A stretch of DNA of 64,000 nt from Paenibacillus sp. 19GGS1-52 (GCF_022369515.1 NZ_CP059724.1:4340001-4404000); one strand, 5' to 3'; shown: positions 52,725 through 63,434, counted from the first letter of the stretch. Translations and numbers: made by a program. The notes: generated by a model from the letters alone, not told the origin.

Positions 52725-54017
52725 TTATTCTACCCATTCCACATTCGCGCCAAGCGCACGCAGATGGTCAAAAAATTGCGGGTAAGACTTCGCAACATGG
52801 TGTGCGTCCTTAATAACCAGTGGCAGGCGGGCACGCAAGCCCACAACGGTCAACGCCATAATGACCCGATGATCATAATGCGCATTAATCGTGACGCCGC
52901 CTTCGACGCCCTCCGGCATGCCATGGACGATAATCTCGTCACGCCGCTCTTCTACATTGGCTCCTGCACGGGTCAGCTCCGCCAAGTAATCGGTAATGCG
53001 GTCGCATTCCTTATAGCGCAGATTCTCCACATTATAAAAGCGTGACGTTCCTTCTGCAAATACAGCAGCAGCCACCATCGCCAATACGGCATCAGTTGCC
53101 GCATCTCCGTCAAACTCAATCGCCTTTAATTTGCCGTTCCCCTGCACATGAACTGTGCCTTCTTGATGGGTGAGCGGTACTTCCATCATACGCAACACAT
53201 CGACAATCGCTTTTTCCCCCTGCTTGCTATGCTCGGCCAGCCGGTGAATCTTCACATCCGACTTCGTAACCGCTGCTGCCGCAAGCACTGCCGCAGAACC
53301 TGGATAGTCACCCTGTACCGTATAGGACTTGGCAGCATAGGCTTGGCGTCCAGGAACCTTGAAGGACATATAATCTTCAGCCGCGTGAACCACGATTCCA
53401 GCCTGCTCCAGTACTTCGAGCGTCTGCCCTACAACTACCTTCGACTTCAGATCATCAAGAACGATGATCTCACTATCCTCCTGCAGCAAGGGCGTCAGAA
53501 AGAGTAAAGCACTGAGATACTGAGAGCTAACCGCGCCTGAAACGGTGATTCGTCCTCCAGTTGGATGGCCGCCCCGAATGGTAATCGGCAGCCGTCCAGC
53601 ATTATGCTCCACTTCCACTCCAAGCTGACCGAGGGCTGTAATCAGGTCATCATGCGGCCGTTTACCCAAAGAGTCCGGGTATGTATTCACGAAAGTAACC
53701 TCAGGACTAAGGGCTGCTACAGCCATCAAAAACCGCAGAACCGCACCTGCATTGCCTACATTCAGCTCTTTAACATCACGAGGATGGCGTCCAAAACCTT
53801 GAATGACTATTTTCTCATCATCTTCAGTAAGTACCGCTCCCAGATCCGCAATACAGCGGCGGATGGCATCACTGTCCTCGCTATGAGCAGGGTGGTAGAT
53901 CGTGCTGACTCCTTCAGACAGGGCTGCAACAAGCAGGTAGCGTGTTGTATAATTTTTGGAAGAGAGGGCTCCAAATTCTCCTTGTAATGCTGGCGTTGGC
54001 CTAACAATAACGTCCAT
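52725..54017 (-). CDS. aroA: EPSP synthase (3-phosphoshikimate 1-carboxyvinyltransferase)
   Basis: 430 aa, normal length. Sixth step of the shikimate pathway. Motifs are shifted from the usual form: KNYTTRYLLVAAL where most have SVSNRALLLAAL, VGNAGAVLRFL for GNAGTAMRP, RPHDDLITAL for RPMGPLVDAL, VSSQYLSALLFLTPL, and LRYKECDRI for LRxKESDRI. The PEP-site Lys, Arg and Glu remain recognisable, so the enzyme is probably active. Its sensitivity class cannot be told. aroK lies nearby on the same strand. Confidence 0.92.
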   Translation of the reverse strand: MDVIVRPTPALQGEFGALSSKNYTTRYLLVAALSEGVSTIYHPAHSEDSDAIRRCIADLGAVLTEDDEKIVIQGFGRHPRDVKELNVGNAGAVLRFLMAVAALSPEVTFVNTYPDSLGKRPHDDLITALGQLGVEVEHNAGRLPITIRGGHPTGGRITVSGAVSSQYLSALLFLTPLLQEDSEIIVLDDLKSKVVVGQTLEVLEQAGIVVHAAEDYMSFKVPGRQAYAAKSYTVQGDYPGSAAVLAAAAVTKSDVKIHRLAEHSKQGEKAIVDVLRMMEVPLTHQEGTVHVQGNGKLKAIEFDGDAATDAVLAMVAAAVFAEGTSRFYNVENLRYKECDRITDYLAELTRAGANVEERRDEIIVHGMPEGVEGGVTINAHYDHRVIMALTVVGLRARLPLVIKDAHHVAKSYPQFFDHLRALGANVEWVE

Positions 54018-54168
54018 AATCTAAACTCTCCTTAGTAATTATAGTCTGCAGCTGTAAATCTGATCTGAATGATCATATTCGGTCAGCATATGTAGTGCTT
54101 CGTTTGACAGGGTATTCTGCACATGTGTTATCATTAGAGCATTCTGCTGAGGAAAAGAGGTCACAACC

Positions 54169-54480
54169 ATGAATGATATCCCGCAAATCACGGCGCAGGA
54201 ACTGCGTCTACGTCTCAAGACAGGTGAGAACCTTATTCTGATCGACGTTCGTGAAGATGAAGAAGTCGCCCTGGGGATGATCCCCGGTGCACAGCATATT
54301 CCTATGGGTGAAATCCCGCAGCGTACTGAGGATATTCCGGCAGATGCCGAGGTCATCTTCATTTGCCGCTCCGGCGCCCGAAGCCAGCGCGTCTGTGAAT
54401 ATCTGCAGCAGTTTGGTTATAACACAGCCACTAACTTAAGTGGCGGAATGATTGAATGGAATGAAACTCTGGAAGATTAG
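54169..54480 (+). CDS. Rhodanese-domain protein
   Basis: 103 aa, single rhodanese domain. Persulfide-carrying Cys in FICRSGARSQRVCEYL near residue 66; LIDVREDEEVALG and NLSGGMIEWNETL are typical. A small cytosolic sulfur-carrier candidate. Transcribed against the two aro genes on either side. GAGGAAAAGAGG upstream of the ATG. Confidence 0.93.
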   Translation: MNDIPQITAQELRLRLKTGENLILIDVREDEEVALGMIPGAQHIPMGEIPQRTEDIPADAEVIFICRSGARSQRVCEYLQQFGYNTATNLSGGMIEWNETLED

Positions 54481-54506
54481 CATAACATGCGAATGTGCTT
54501 AAAAGC

Positions 54507-55055
54507 TCAACCGCGGTAATGCAGTAAAATATGTTGCGACACTTGTGCCGCACTCAGTCCCGTTGTATCGACCGTGCAATGCGCGAAACGGTAAGCCTCA
54601 CGCCTAGACTCCATGATGCGTCTGACCCGTTCTTCCGCATTGCCGGCGAGCAGCGGTCGGTTATGATCTCCGCTAACACGGGCAATAATCTCTTCTACTG
54701 CTGCTGTTAAAGCAACAACAAGGCCTTTATCCAGCATTAATGAAGTATTCCCCGGTGCCAATACCGCACCCCCACCTGTCGAAATCACTCTTCGCTCAGC
54801 CTGCAGGACACGTTTCAGTACAATTGTTTCTACATTCCTGAAGTATTCTTCACCCTGATCTGCGAAGATCTCGGCAATAGTCCTGCCTTCCGTCTCGACA
54901 ATAACCTGATCCACATCGACCAGCTCATAAGCCAATTCTTCAGCCAAAAGAGCACCAACTGTCGTCTTGCCTGTAGCCATCATACCAACCAAGATGATGT
55001 TCTTATTGCCTTTTATATTGCTTAAGCTTTCTAATTCTTCTGGATCTCCAGCCAT
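54507..55055 (-). CDS. aroK: Shikimate kinase
   Basis: 182 aa. Walker A in ILVGMMATGKTTVGALLAEEL near residue 22, then the DVDQVIVE shikimate-site Asp, GGGAVL, and HNRPLL of the lid. Phosphorylates shikimate before AroA acts. GGAGGG precedes the ATG. Separated from aroA by the opposite-strand rhodanese gene. Confidence 0.94.
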   Translation of the reverse strand: MAGDPEELESLSNIKGNKNIILVGMMATGKTTVGALLAEELAYELVDVDQVIVETEGRTIAEIFADQGEEYFRNVETIVLKRVLQAERRVISTGGGAVLAPGNTSLMLDKGLVVALTAAVEEIIARVSGDHNRPLLAGNAEERVRRIMESRREAYRFAHCTVDTTGLSAAQVSQHILLHYRG

Positions 55056-55103
55056 GACTACCCTCCAACCGCGACATTTGTCATATCATAACACAGGGTC
55101 AAA

Positions 55104-55154
55104 AAAACAAAAAGACCCGAAAAGCCCGCTATTTCTCACGAAGCCTTTCGGGCC
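55104..55154 (-). terminator. gndA terminator
   Basis: CCCGAAAGG/CTTTTCGGG hairpin with TCTTTTTG tail on the minus strand, about 125 bases past the gndA stop and beyond repeat copy 1. Confidence 0.7.
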
Positions 55155-55183
55155 GCTGATTGCGGCTATCTCAACATATAAGA

Positions 55184-55274
55184 ATTTATATGTTTCACAC
55201 GACAACTTATCCTTATATTTCTCGAAGAAACGGATGCCGCCTCTTTCAAAGGACGGCGAAGCCGTTTCTTCTTG
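55184..55274 (-). repeat. Intergenic repeat, copy 1 (reverse)
   Basis: On the minus strand CAAGAAGAAACGGCTTCG followed by CCGTCCTTT, a GGCGGCATCC arm, TTCTTCGAGAAATATAA, GGATAAGTTG and ACATATAAAT. Matches copy 3 at 60854 almost base for base over 90 positions. Contains the hairpin ACGGC-TTC-GCCGT and the outer pairing AAGAAACGG/CCGTTTCTT. Ends seven bases from the gndA stop. Confidence 0.82.
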
Positions 55275-55280
55275 ATACTG

Positions 55281-56693
<1,413 letters not shown>

Positions 56694-56750
56694 CTGGTCC
56701 TCCACCCTTTGCACCCTATATTTTTGTGAAATCCATTTCTCGCAGCACTA

Positions 56751-56845
56751 GAAGAAACGGCTTCACCGTCCTTTACCGGGGACGATACCCGTTTCTCGTC
56801 AAAATATAAGCTAAGTATGACTCAGGCTTATACTTGCTTATATTA
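56751..56845 (+). repeat. Intergenic repeat, copy 2
   Basis: AGAAGAAACGGCTTCACCG, then TCCTTT, GGGGACG, and CCCGTTTCTCGTCAAAATAT, followed by a weaker version of the tail with TATAAGC repeats. More diverged than copies 1 and 3. It lies in the gndA upstream region and overlaps the likely promoter's downstream side. Confidence 0.7.
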
Positions 56846-56866
56846 AAGAATACCACCCTTTGTCAG
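56837..56866 (-). promoter_or_regulatory. Putative gndA promoter
   Basis: CTGACA (56861-56866) and TATAAG (56837-56842) on the minus strand, 18 bases apart. Confidence 0.4.
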
Positions 56867-57004
56867 AGACAGCAAAGTCAGACTGCAAAATGAGATCAAT
56901 TTCATTGACAAAGACCTAAAAGTCAAGGAGATTGTATCACAATGACTATTTTAACGTATTTAGCAGCAGAAGTGAACCCCCGTGTGTAAATTATGTCACA
57001 AAAC

Positions 57005-57037
57005 AAAGACACCCCAATCTTACAGGGTGTCTCTGAT
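57005..57037 (-). terminator. Terminator of the 57.1 kb gene
   Basis: AGACACCC/GGGGTGTCT hairpin with a T-rich tail on the minus strand, 20 bases after the stop. Confidence 0.78.
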
Positions 57038-57057
57038 AGCGACTGTTGCCCATTAAC

Positions 57058-57654
57058 TCACCATTCCAACATGCCTAATTCTTTGGTCAAAAAGGTAAGC
57101 TTCCTCGTACATTCATCCACTAGATCCTGATCCTTCACCTTCAGTGCCTCATTCAGCCGATCCAGTTGCTCGTCAACATCTACTCTACACTGGAGAATTC
57201 GTTCTTCTCCCTCAACAGAGTAATAGAGCTTTGTTAGTTCCTGATCCGAAAGCAACGGACCTTTCTGATACAACACACGCTGTTGATACCCTGATATCTC
57301 TACCAGACGGATTACTTCACCGAATAAAATGTTCTCAATAATAATCTGGCGGTCACGGAAACGCTTGACGATGGCGTGTCCGCGCATGTCACCAATCAGT
57401 TTCTCCATCCATTCGGAGAGACGTGCATCGCGGATCATATAGTCTCCTACCAGCTTATAACCATCCTTGATCCGTTGAAAGCGCAGCTTCACCAACTTGC
57501 GTCCAGTACGTACCGAAATAACAAAGATACTTTCGTTCTCGCTCCAATAAAGGGAATAGCCTTCTTGGATCAGATCTTTTATAAGGTCCTGAATATGCTG
57601 TCTATCGAAGCGCAACTCCAGATTACAATACTCCACCTCATCGTTTTTGTTCAA
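57058..57654 (-). CDS. Uncharacterised cytosolic protein
   Basis: 198 aa, not recognised. TTG start 57654 with GGGGGGA upstream. Alternating strand-rich first half (YSLYWSENESIFVISVRTGRK; LVKLRFQRIKDGYKLVGDYMI) and a helical, charged C-terminal half (QLDRLNEALKVKDQDLVDE). No membrane segment, no metal motif. Monocistronic with its own terminator. Residues 50-100 repeat a beta pattern that could be a PH-like or dimerising sheet, but this is speculation. Confidence 0.68.
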   Translation of the reverse strand: MNKNDEVEYCNLELRFDRQHIQDLIKDLIQEGYSLYWSENESIFVISVRTGRKLVKLRFQRIKDGYKLVGDYMIRDARLSEWMEKLIGDMRGHAIVKRFRDRQIIIENILFGEVIRLVEISGYQQRVLYQKGPLLSDQELTKLYYSVEGEERILQCRVDVDEQLDRLNEALKVKDQDLVDECTRKLTFLTKELGMLEW

Positions 57655-57911
57655 GGCAATCCCCCCTCACAGCTATACGCCAGCATGAGCCAGCTTCGCT
57701 TAAACTTAGAGTGATACTGTCCGCAGGACCTCCACTAGAAATGAATTGATTTTGCGTTCGTCTTACACTTATTTTATACTTCAGTTTATGTAGCGGTAAC
57801 TTGGTTTATTGACTATTTTTACCCGCAACACACCTTTTCCAAACCCTTTAGCAGAACTTTTGTTGCGTTTGGGTACTTGGATGGGTTATTAAATAAAGAG
57901 GTTTCTATAAA

Positions 57912-57962
57912 GAAAGCCGCTGATGTGTACCGGATACAATCCGGACACCAGCGGCTTTTGCC
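57912..57962 (-). terminator. Terminator of the MFS gene
   Basis: AAGCCGCTG/CAGCGGCTT with inner CCGGAT/ATCCGG helix, T-rich on the minus strand, ten bases past the stop. Confidence 0.85.
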
Positions 57963-57971
57963 GTTGTTAGT

Positions 57972-59258
57972 TCAATTAGCGCTCAATTTCAGCTTTGTTC
58001 GGTGGACAATGAGCAGATGCAGCACGAACAGCAGCAGCATGACAAAAGCGCTGGCAAGAAAAGGTACACCATGTCCAACGGTATCCCATAGTTTACCCGA
58101 CAACACGGGTCCCACGACCATACCTGAGCCTTGCAGGGTTAGAAATAAGCCCCATACGGTTCCCCGTTCTCCTTTAGGTACCTGCTTCGCCAAAAAGGCG
58201 TTCCAGGCCGGCAGGATAAGCGCATAGCTCACACCAACTAGTGCCACTGCGCAAAATGCCAGCGGCAGCCAACGAACTTGAGAGAACAAAGCTAGCGAAA
58301 ATGCAGCAAGCAGGAAACCGATATTCAAGAACACAGTTGTTCCTATTCGGTCCACTAAACGTCCAGCTGGAATTAGCGTAAGAACCGTAATCCCTCCACC
58401 GGCGATCAGGAGCAGGCTGAATTGGTTCGGAGTAACATGAAGTTCAGTACGTGCGAATAAAGTAACTACAGGAGTCATGAGACCAATGGCAAAGGCCTGC
58501 AGAAATAACGCAGGGTATAGCAAACGACTAACCTTCAGTGACGTTCTAACCTGCTGCAGAGTTCTTTTGAGACTTCCCAGCGGACCTAGTGGCTTACGTT
58601 CTACTGCATCCCCCTCTGAACTACTATCCCGCACAACATGTGGTGTGTTATGTCCGATTCTTTTAGGCAGCAGCAAAGCAACCGCTACTACAGCTGCAGC
58701 GCAGAACAGCAGGAACAAAAAGACCATTCGGTAGCTCTGCCCACCATGATCCATCATGAAGTTCACAGTAATGGGGCCGATTCCTGTTCCAGCAAGCGAG
58801 GCCATTTCTACGGCACCCATCGCTGCACCGCTGCTGCCACTTTTGGTAGATCCAGCCAGCTCGGTTACACCCGTCATTACACAAGGCCACAGCGGAGAGG
58901 TGCCTATCCCTAAGATCAGGCACGCAGCTGAAAGCGACACTGCATCTTTAGCATAGATAATCATCCCCAAGGCCACCAGAATCAGCAGCAGAGCTCCTGT
59001 CATCGTCCAGCGGTAACCGATACGCTCCATAATCCAACCGGACGGACTGCGGAAGAGGTTGTCGCCCAAATATTGCAGTGCAAAGGCGAAGCCGACTACC
59101 GTAACCGACAAACCTAACATATTTTCCATATAGACCGGCAGCAACGCTACCAGAAGCGAACCTTTGACGAACTCAACCAAAAAAATGATGACCCACATCT
59201 CGACAATAAAAGGTGATGTCAAATTAATATGCATACGCTGTTGTACTTTGCCAGGCAT
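57972..59258 (-). CDS. MFS transporter
   Basis: 428 aa from ATG 59258; an in-frame extension to 59432 lacks a good start and would run into the speA region. Twelve spans. The loop 2-3 signature is RSPSGWIMERIGYRWTM and the second-half one is PAGRLVDRIGTTVFL, both typical of drug/proton antiporters of the MFS. Substrate unknown. Divergent from speA, 90 bases apart, so polyamine- or drug-linked control is possible but not shown. Confidence 0.88.
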   Translation of the reverse strand: MPGKVQQRMHINLTSPFIVEMWVIIFLVEFVKGSLLVALLPVYMENMLGLSVTVVGFAFALQYLGDNLFRSPSGWIMERIGYRWTMTGALLLILVALGMIIYAKDAVSLSAACLILGIGTSPLWPCVMTGVTELAGSTKSGSSGAAMGAVEMASLAGTGIGPITVNFMMDHGGQSYRMVFLFLLFCAAAVVAVALLLPKRIGHNTPHVVRDSSSEGDAVERKPLGPLGSLKRTLQQVRTSLKVSRLLYPALFLQAFAIGLMTPVVTLFARTELHVTPNQFSLLLIAGGGITVLTLIPAGRLVDRIGTTVFLNIGFLLAAFSLALFSQVRWLPLAFCAVALVGVSYALILPAWNAFLAKQVPKGERGTVWGLFLTLQGSGMVVGPVLSGKLWDTVGHGVPFLASAFVMLLLFVLHLLIVHRTKLKLSAN

Positions 59259-59348
59259 TCCATCACATCCTAGTAATATGTTGATTGTTTTGTTATACTG
59301 ATGCTTGCTTGAAAATTTGCGATTTACGAAAGGTTGTGACAGCATTAA

Positions 59349-60824
59349 ATGAATCAACACCGTACTCCCCTCTTCACTGCTCTTAAACAGCATGCCGCCG
59401 GTAACCCAGTTCAATTCCATATTCCGGGGCATAAGAAGGGGCTAGGAACCGATGCCGAATTCCGTGAGTTTATCGGCGATAACGCTCTATCCATAGATCT
59501 GATCAATATCGCACCGCTTGACGATCTTCATCAGCCCACAGGCGTGATACTAGAAGCTCAGAAGCTGGCTGCGAAGGCTTTCGGCGCCGACTATACGTAT
59601 TTCAGCGTACAGGGCACGAGCAATGCCATCATGACGATGATCCTCTCTGTTTGCTCACCGGGTGACAAAATTATTGTGCCGCGCAACATTCATAAATCAG
59701 TGATGTCGGCCATTATTTTCTCCGGAGCCAAGCCTGTGTTCGTCTCACCCGTACAGGATGAGAATCTCGGGATAGACCACGGCATAACCACCAGCTCGCT
59801 GGAACGGGCATTAAAGCGCCACCCGGATGCCAAGGGAGTTCTAGTCATTAATCCTACGTACTTTGGCGTTTGTGCCGACCTTCGTTCAATTGTGGAACTG
59901 GCTCACAACTACGACGTTCCCGTTCTGGTAGACGAGGCACATGGAGTACTGATTCATTTTCATGAGGATCTACCGACATCGGCCATGCAAGCCGGTGCGG
60001 ATATGGCAGCAACCAGTGTACACAAGCTGGGCGGCTCCATGACGCAAAGCTCGGTACTGAATCTGAATGCTAAGACCGGTCTGATCAACCCACAGCGGGT
60101 GCAGACCATTATGAGCATGCTGACAACAACATCTACATCTTACATTTTACTGGCGTCTCTGGATACCTCCAGACGCAATCTTGCACTAAACGGACATGAG
60201 ATGGCAGCGAGAACCATCGCTTTATCCAATTATGCTCGGGATACTATTAATAATATTGAAGGCCTGTACAGCTTTGGAAAAGAAATACTTGGCACTGAGG
60301 CAACCTTCGACATTGATCCTACAAAACTTAACATTCACGTGCGCCACTTGGGCATCACCGGTTATGAGACCGAAAACTGGCTGCGCGCGAAATACAATAT
60401 CGAAGTAGAACTTAGTGATATGTATAACATTCTTTGCCTGATTACCCCAGGAGATACCCAGGATTCAGTAGATAAATTACTGGCTGCCTTGCGGGTCTTA
60501 TCTGCTATTCATTACAGCAAAGGGGAAATCTACGAGATGAAGGTGCAGGTTCCGGAAATTCCACAACTGGCCCTTATTCCGAGAGACGCCTTCTATGCCG
60601 ATACGCAGCTGATACCCTTCCGAGAATCAGCAGGTTACATCATCGCCGAATTCATCTACGTGTATCCACCAGGAATCCCGATTCTTCTGCCTGGTGAGAT
60701 TATTACCCAAGATAATATTGACTATATCATAGACCATGTAGAGATTGGACTTCCAGTCAAAGGGCCTGAGGATCGCAGTATAACGAACATTAAAGTCATT
60801 GTGGAAGCAGACCCCATATCTTAA
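59349..60824 (+). CDS. speA: Arginine decarboxylase (Orn/Lys/Arg decarboxylase family)
   Basis: 491 aa, almost the length of Bacillus SpeA (490) and closely similar. PLP enzyme of the aspartate-aminotransferase fold: FHIPGHKKGLG at the N-terminus, FFSVQGTS-type segment (FSVQGTSNAIMTM), DEAHGVLIHFH with the PLP Asp and His, and the Schiff-base Lys in TSVHKLGGSMTQSS near residue 228. Makes agmatine, the start of polyamine synthesis. Weak ribosome site. A 22-bp stem terminator follows after a repeat copy. Confidence 0.93.
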   Translation: MNQHRTPLFTALKQHAAGNPVQFHIPGHKKGLGTDAEFREFIGDNALSIDLINIAPLDDLHQPTGVILEAQKLAAKAFGADYTYFSVQGTSNAIMTMILSVCSPGDKIIVPRNIHKSVMSAIIFSGAKPVFVSPVQDENLGIDHGITTSSLERALKRHPDAKGVLVINPTYFGVCADLRSIVELAHNYDVPVLVDEAHGVLIHFHEDLPTSAMQAGADMAATSVHKLGGSMTQSSVLNLNAKTGLINPQRVQTIMSMLTTTSTSYILLASLDTSRRNLALNGHEMAARTIALSNYARDTINNIEGLYSFGKEILGTEATFDIDPTKLNIHVRHLGITGYETENWLRAKYNIEVELSDMYNILCLITPGDTQDSVDKLLAALRVLSAIHYSKGEIYEMKVQVPEIPQLALIPRDAFYADTQLIPFRESAGYIIAEFIYVYPPGIPILLPGEIITQDNIDYIIDHVEIGLPVKGPEDRSITNIKVIVEADPIS

Positions 60825-60853
60825 TCTTCTTCCTTACTAAAATGTTATACAAC

Positions 60854-60942
60854 CAAGAAGAAACGGCTTCGCCGTCCTTTTATGGACGGCACCCGCTTCT
60901 TCGAGAAATATATGGATAAGTTATTGTGTGTAACATATAAAT
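60854..60942 (+). repeat. Intergenic repeat, copy 3
   Basis: CAAGAAGAAACGGCTTCG, CCGTCCTTTTATGGACGGC, ACCCGCTTCTTCGAGAAAT, then GGATAAGTTATTG and ACATATAAAT. Best match to copy 1. Two nested hairpins: ACGGC/GCCGT and the CCGTCC/GGACGG pairing. Confidence 0.82.
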
Positions 60943-60949
60943 CCCTATA

Positions 60950-60998
60950 TTACAAGCAAAAACCCGATACTCTTATAGTATCGGGTTTTTGCTTGTAA
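60950..60998. terminator. Bidirectional terminator between speA and DUF1292 gene
   Basis: Perfect 22-bp inverted repeat centred on CTTAT, arms TTACAAGCAAAAACCCGATA.. with T-runs on both strands, between converging genes. Confidence 0.92.
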
Positions 60999-61038
60999 TA
61001 TCAGCTATCCTAAGGATAACTTTATTCGTCACCGAAAT

Positions 61039-61362
61039 CTATTCTTGCGTGGCAAGCAGCTCGTTGTACGCCTCTTCAACAGCTTTCCATTCAGCTTCGT
61101 CTTCGATATTGTACAATACCATTTCCTCATCTTCTTCTTCCATGCGCAGAATGATGCCATCAGCTTCAGGATTTTCGCGTTCCAGCAGCAGTGCGTATAA
61201 TTTCTCGCCTACGTCGAACGTTTCCACCAGCACCATCTCTACATCTTCACCCTGCTCGTTCGTCAAGGTCAGCACAAACTCCTCGTGCTCATGGTCATGA
61301 TCATGTCCGCAACCGCATGCTTCACCATGTTCATGGTCATGCTCATGTTTGTGATCGCTCAT
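61039..61362 (-). CDS. DUF1292 (YrzB-like) protein with His-rich N-terminus
   Basis: 107 aa. The last 75 residues match the YrzB/DUF1292 family (FVLTLTNEQGEDVEMVLVE; EKLYALLLE; YNIEDEAEWKAVEEAYNEL). The first 28 residues are unusual: DHKHEHDHEHGEACGCGHD with eleven His and two Cys, a probable metal-binding arm that ordinary YrzB proteins lack. GAGG precedes the ATG at eight bases. Function unknown; strongly acidic overall. Confidence 0.85.
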   Translation of the reverse strand: MSDHKHEHDHEHGEACGCGHDHDHEHEEFVLTLTNEQGEDVEMVLVETFDVGEKLYALLLERENPEADGIILRMEEEDEEMVLYNIEDEAEWKAVEEAYNELLATQE

Positions 61363-61452
61363 TGTAAAACCTCACTTTAATTGAATTATCCTACAAAGGG
61401 TATCGTATCATGCTTGATAAGTTCAGGTCAATTTGACAGTGCCACAAAATTC

Positions 61453-62007
61453 CTAATTAAGCGCAGTGATTACTTTCTCTGACACAAGTACGTAATCTCC
61501 GTTCTTTGACACCTTGATATAGAAGCCTACCCGATATTTACCGGAATCTTTGAAATCATACGTAATCTCCGAGCTTGAGAACCAGAAATCTTCCTTCTTC
61601 GTTCCTTCCATATCACGGGAATCGATATCCTTGATGTTCCCTGATGGATCGGTAATCGCAACTTTGACGGAAGAAATATCATCAGTCAGGCTGTCTACTT
61701 GGGACAACACCTTGAATTTGAGTTTGCCTACATTTACATTCCCAAAAACAGTATCACCCTTGAACAAAACAATTTGCACATTTGGCTTAAGAATGGTCAC
61801 TTTTCCAGAACCATCCCAGCTCACAATCCCCCCTGCTTCTCTGGCAGGGATATAAGTCTTACCATCAATTAAATAACCGCCGTCCGAAATTTCTTTTCCG
61901 TTGCTCCATACTCTGATTTTCTGATTTACTGCATCCGCGAATAATAATGAGCTGCCCATGAGGGAAAACACGAGTACACACAGAGCAATTTTTTTCCATC
62001 TCATCAT
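61453..62007 (-). CDS. Secreted stalk-domain protein (copper amine oxidase N-like)
   Basis: 184 aa with a signal peptide (KKIALCVLVFSLMGSSLLFA, cut near Ala25). IRVWSNGKEISDGGYLIDGKTYIPAREAGG is the copper amine oxidase N-terminal/stalk type common in Paenibacillus exoproteins. The rest is beta-rich (VLSQVDSLTDDISSVKVAIT; YRVGFYIKVSKNGDYVLV). Likely a cell-surface or spore-coat adhesin-like protein. GGAGGG six bases before the ATG. The domain label rests on the short pattern only. Confidence 0.78.
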   Translation of the reverse strand: MMRWKKIALCVLVFSLMGSSLLFADAVNQKIRVWSNGKEISDGGYLIDGKTYIPAREAGGIVSWDGSGKVTILKPNVQIVLFKGDTVFGNVNVGKLKFKVLSQVDSLTDDISSVKVAITDPSGNIKDIDSRDMEGTKKEDFWFSSSEITYDFKDSGKYRVGFYIKVSKNGDYVLVSEKVITALN

Positions 62008-62201
62008 TTGAGACCCTCCAAGTAATTCATGCTGTTAATATATACTACCTTTCCTCCGCCAAGTTGCGCTGCATACAGGTAATAATTTCATTACACCGCT
62101 GCTGGGTTTAATAAAGTGCGCTTCATGCTACATAAACCTATTCATTATTGGACAGAAATGTTATGATCACACCTAAAAACACTGAAGTAGGGTGAATCCA
62201 C

Positions 62202-63422
62202 TTGTCAAATGTGCTGCGTGATCGACGCTTGATTATATTACTTATAGCCAATATTTCCTCTTCCATAGGAACGGGTATTACAATGATCGCAGTACCATGG
62301 CTGCTTGTGAATCGAGAGAACGGAGAAGAACTCTATGGTTATGCTGCTTTGAGCGTGACGATCTTTCTATTCTTTCTGTCCCCTTATATCGGGGTATTGA
62401 TAGACCGTTATTCCAGAAAGGCTATCCTTCTCCTGAATGAATGGGCTGGGATGCTAATTGTTGCTTGCTTTGCCATAGCTGGTTTTTCCACCGGAGAATT
62501 CCACACCTGGCATCTGATCGGGATATATATGGGAGGCACCTTGTATTACACGATCCATTATCCTGCACAGTTCGCTTTCAATCAGGAGATTTTTGAACGA
62601 TCCCAATACCGCACTTTGAACAGTGTGATGGAAATACAGAGTCAGGTTGCTTCCATGGTTGCCGGTGGACTGGCCAGTCTTGTCATTGAGAGAACAGATT
62701 TGAGCATTCTGCTGCTTATTGATGCCACGACACATATCATAGGCCTTGTACTACTCTCAATCATTCCGTATGCCGCCTCAAATTCCAGAAGAACTGTAGT
62801 CAGAATATCGATGTTATCGGATATGATAGAAGGTTTTGCATATTTAAAGGTACGTCCTTTACTGGTCTTGTTCTATATCAGCTCTTTAATGCCGTTCATT
62901 GGTGTCATGGTAGGAAACTATCTTTGGCCGATCTATATCGCAAAAAGTTTACAGGCAGATGCAACTGTGCTGGGTTTAGCAGATATGATCTATGCTATTG
63001 GGGCGGTACTTGCCGGATTTACCATTCCACTTATGCTGAAAAAATGGGGGGCCTATGTTACGGTTTTCCTATCAGTTACTATTTTTACTATCGGTTTACT
63101 GATAGCGGCATGGACAACTGTTATTGTCATCTTCCTTGGTCTAAAAATATTGCTTGGATGGGGAAATTCCGGAGCACGGGTAGCCCGAAATACTATTATG
63201 ATGGATCTGGTTCCAAATGCGCTAATCGGCCGAGTAAACAGTTTCTTTAGCGCTGTCGGAATGGGGATGAGGGTTGTACTGGTCAGCTTATTCACACAAA
63301 GCATTCACTATACAGGGGCTTCCATTTCGCTTACTATTGTGGGAATTCTTCTATTAGTTTCTATTCTCGGGGTGATAATGAGCCGCTCTATTATGCAACA
63401 TGACTACTCTAGTCAGGGGTAA
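62202..63422 (+). CDS. MFS transporter (drug-efflux type)
   Basis: 406 aa, twelve spans, TTG start 62202 with AGGGTGA upstream. Conserved loop RYSRKAILLLNEWAGM near residue 68 and MMDLVPNALIGRVNSFFSA near residue 330 place it in the tetracycline/macrolide-efflux-like MFS group (transporters of the enterobactin exporter type also share it). Substrate unknown. A bidirectional terminator follows. Confidence 0.86.
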   Translation: MSNVLRDRRLIILLIANISSSIGTGITMIAVPWLLVNRENGEELYGYAALSVTIFLFFLSPYIGVLIDRYSRKAILLLNEWAGMLIVACFAIAGFSTGEFHTWHLIGIYMGGTLYYTIHYPAQFAFNQEIFERSQYRTLNSVMEIQSQVASMVAGGLASLVIERTDLSILLLIDATTHIIGLVLLSIIPYAASNSRRTVVRISMLSDMIEGFAYLKVRPLLVLFYISSLMPFIGVMVGNYLWPIYIAKSLQADATVLGLADMIYAIGAVLAGFTIPLMLKKWGAYVTVFLSVTIFTIGLLIAAWTTVIVIFLGLKILLGWGNSGARVARNTIMMDLVPNALIGRVNSFFSAVGMGMRVVLVSLFTQSIHYTGASISLTIVGILLLVSILGVIMSRSIMQHDYSSQG

Positions 63423-63434
63423 TGCCTACAATTA

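Noticed and set aside
56942..56990. Fifteen-codon open frame MTILTYLAAEVNPRV after AAGGAG (plus strand)
   Set aside because: Very short, no promoter and no downstream gene on that strand; could be chance.
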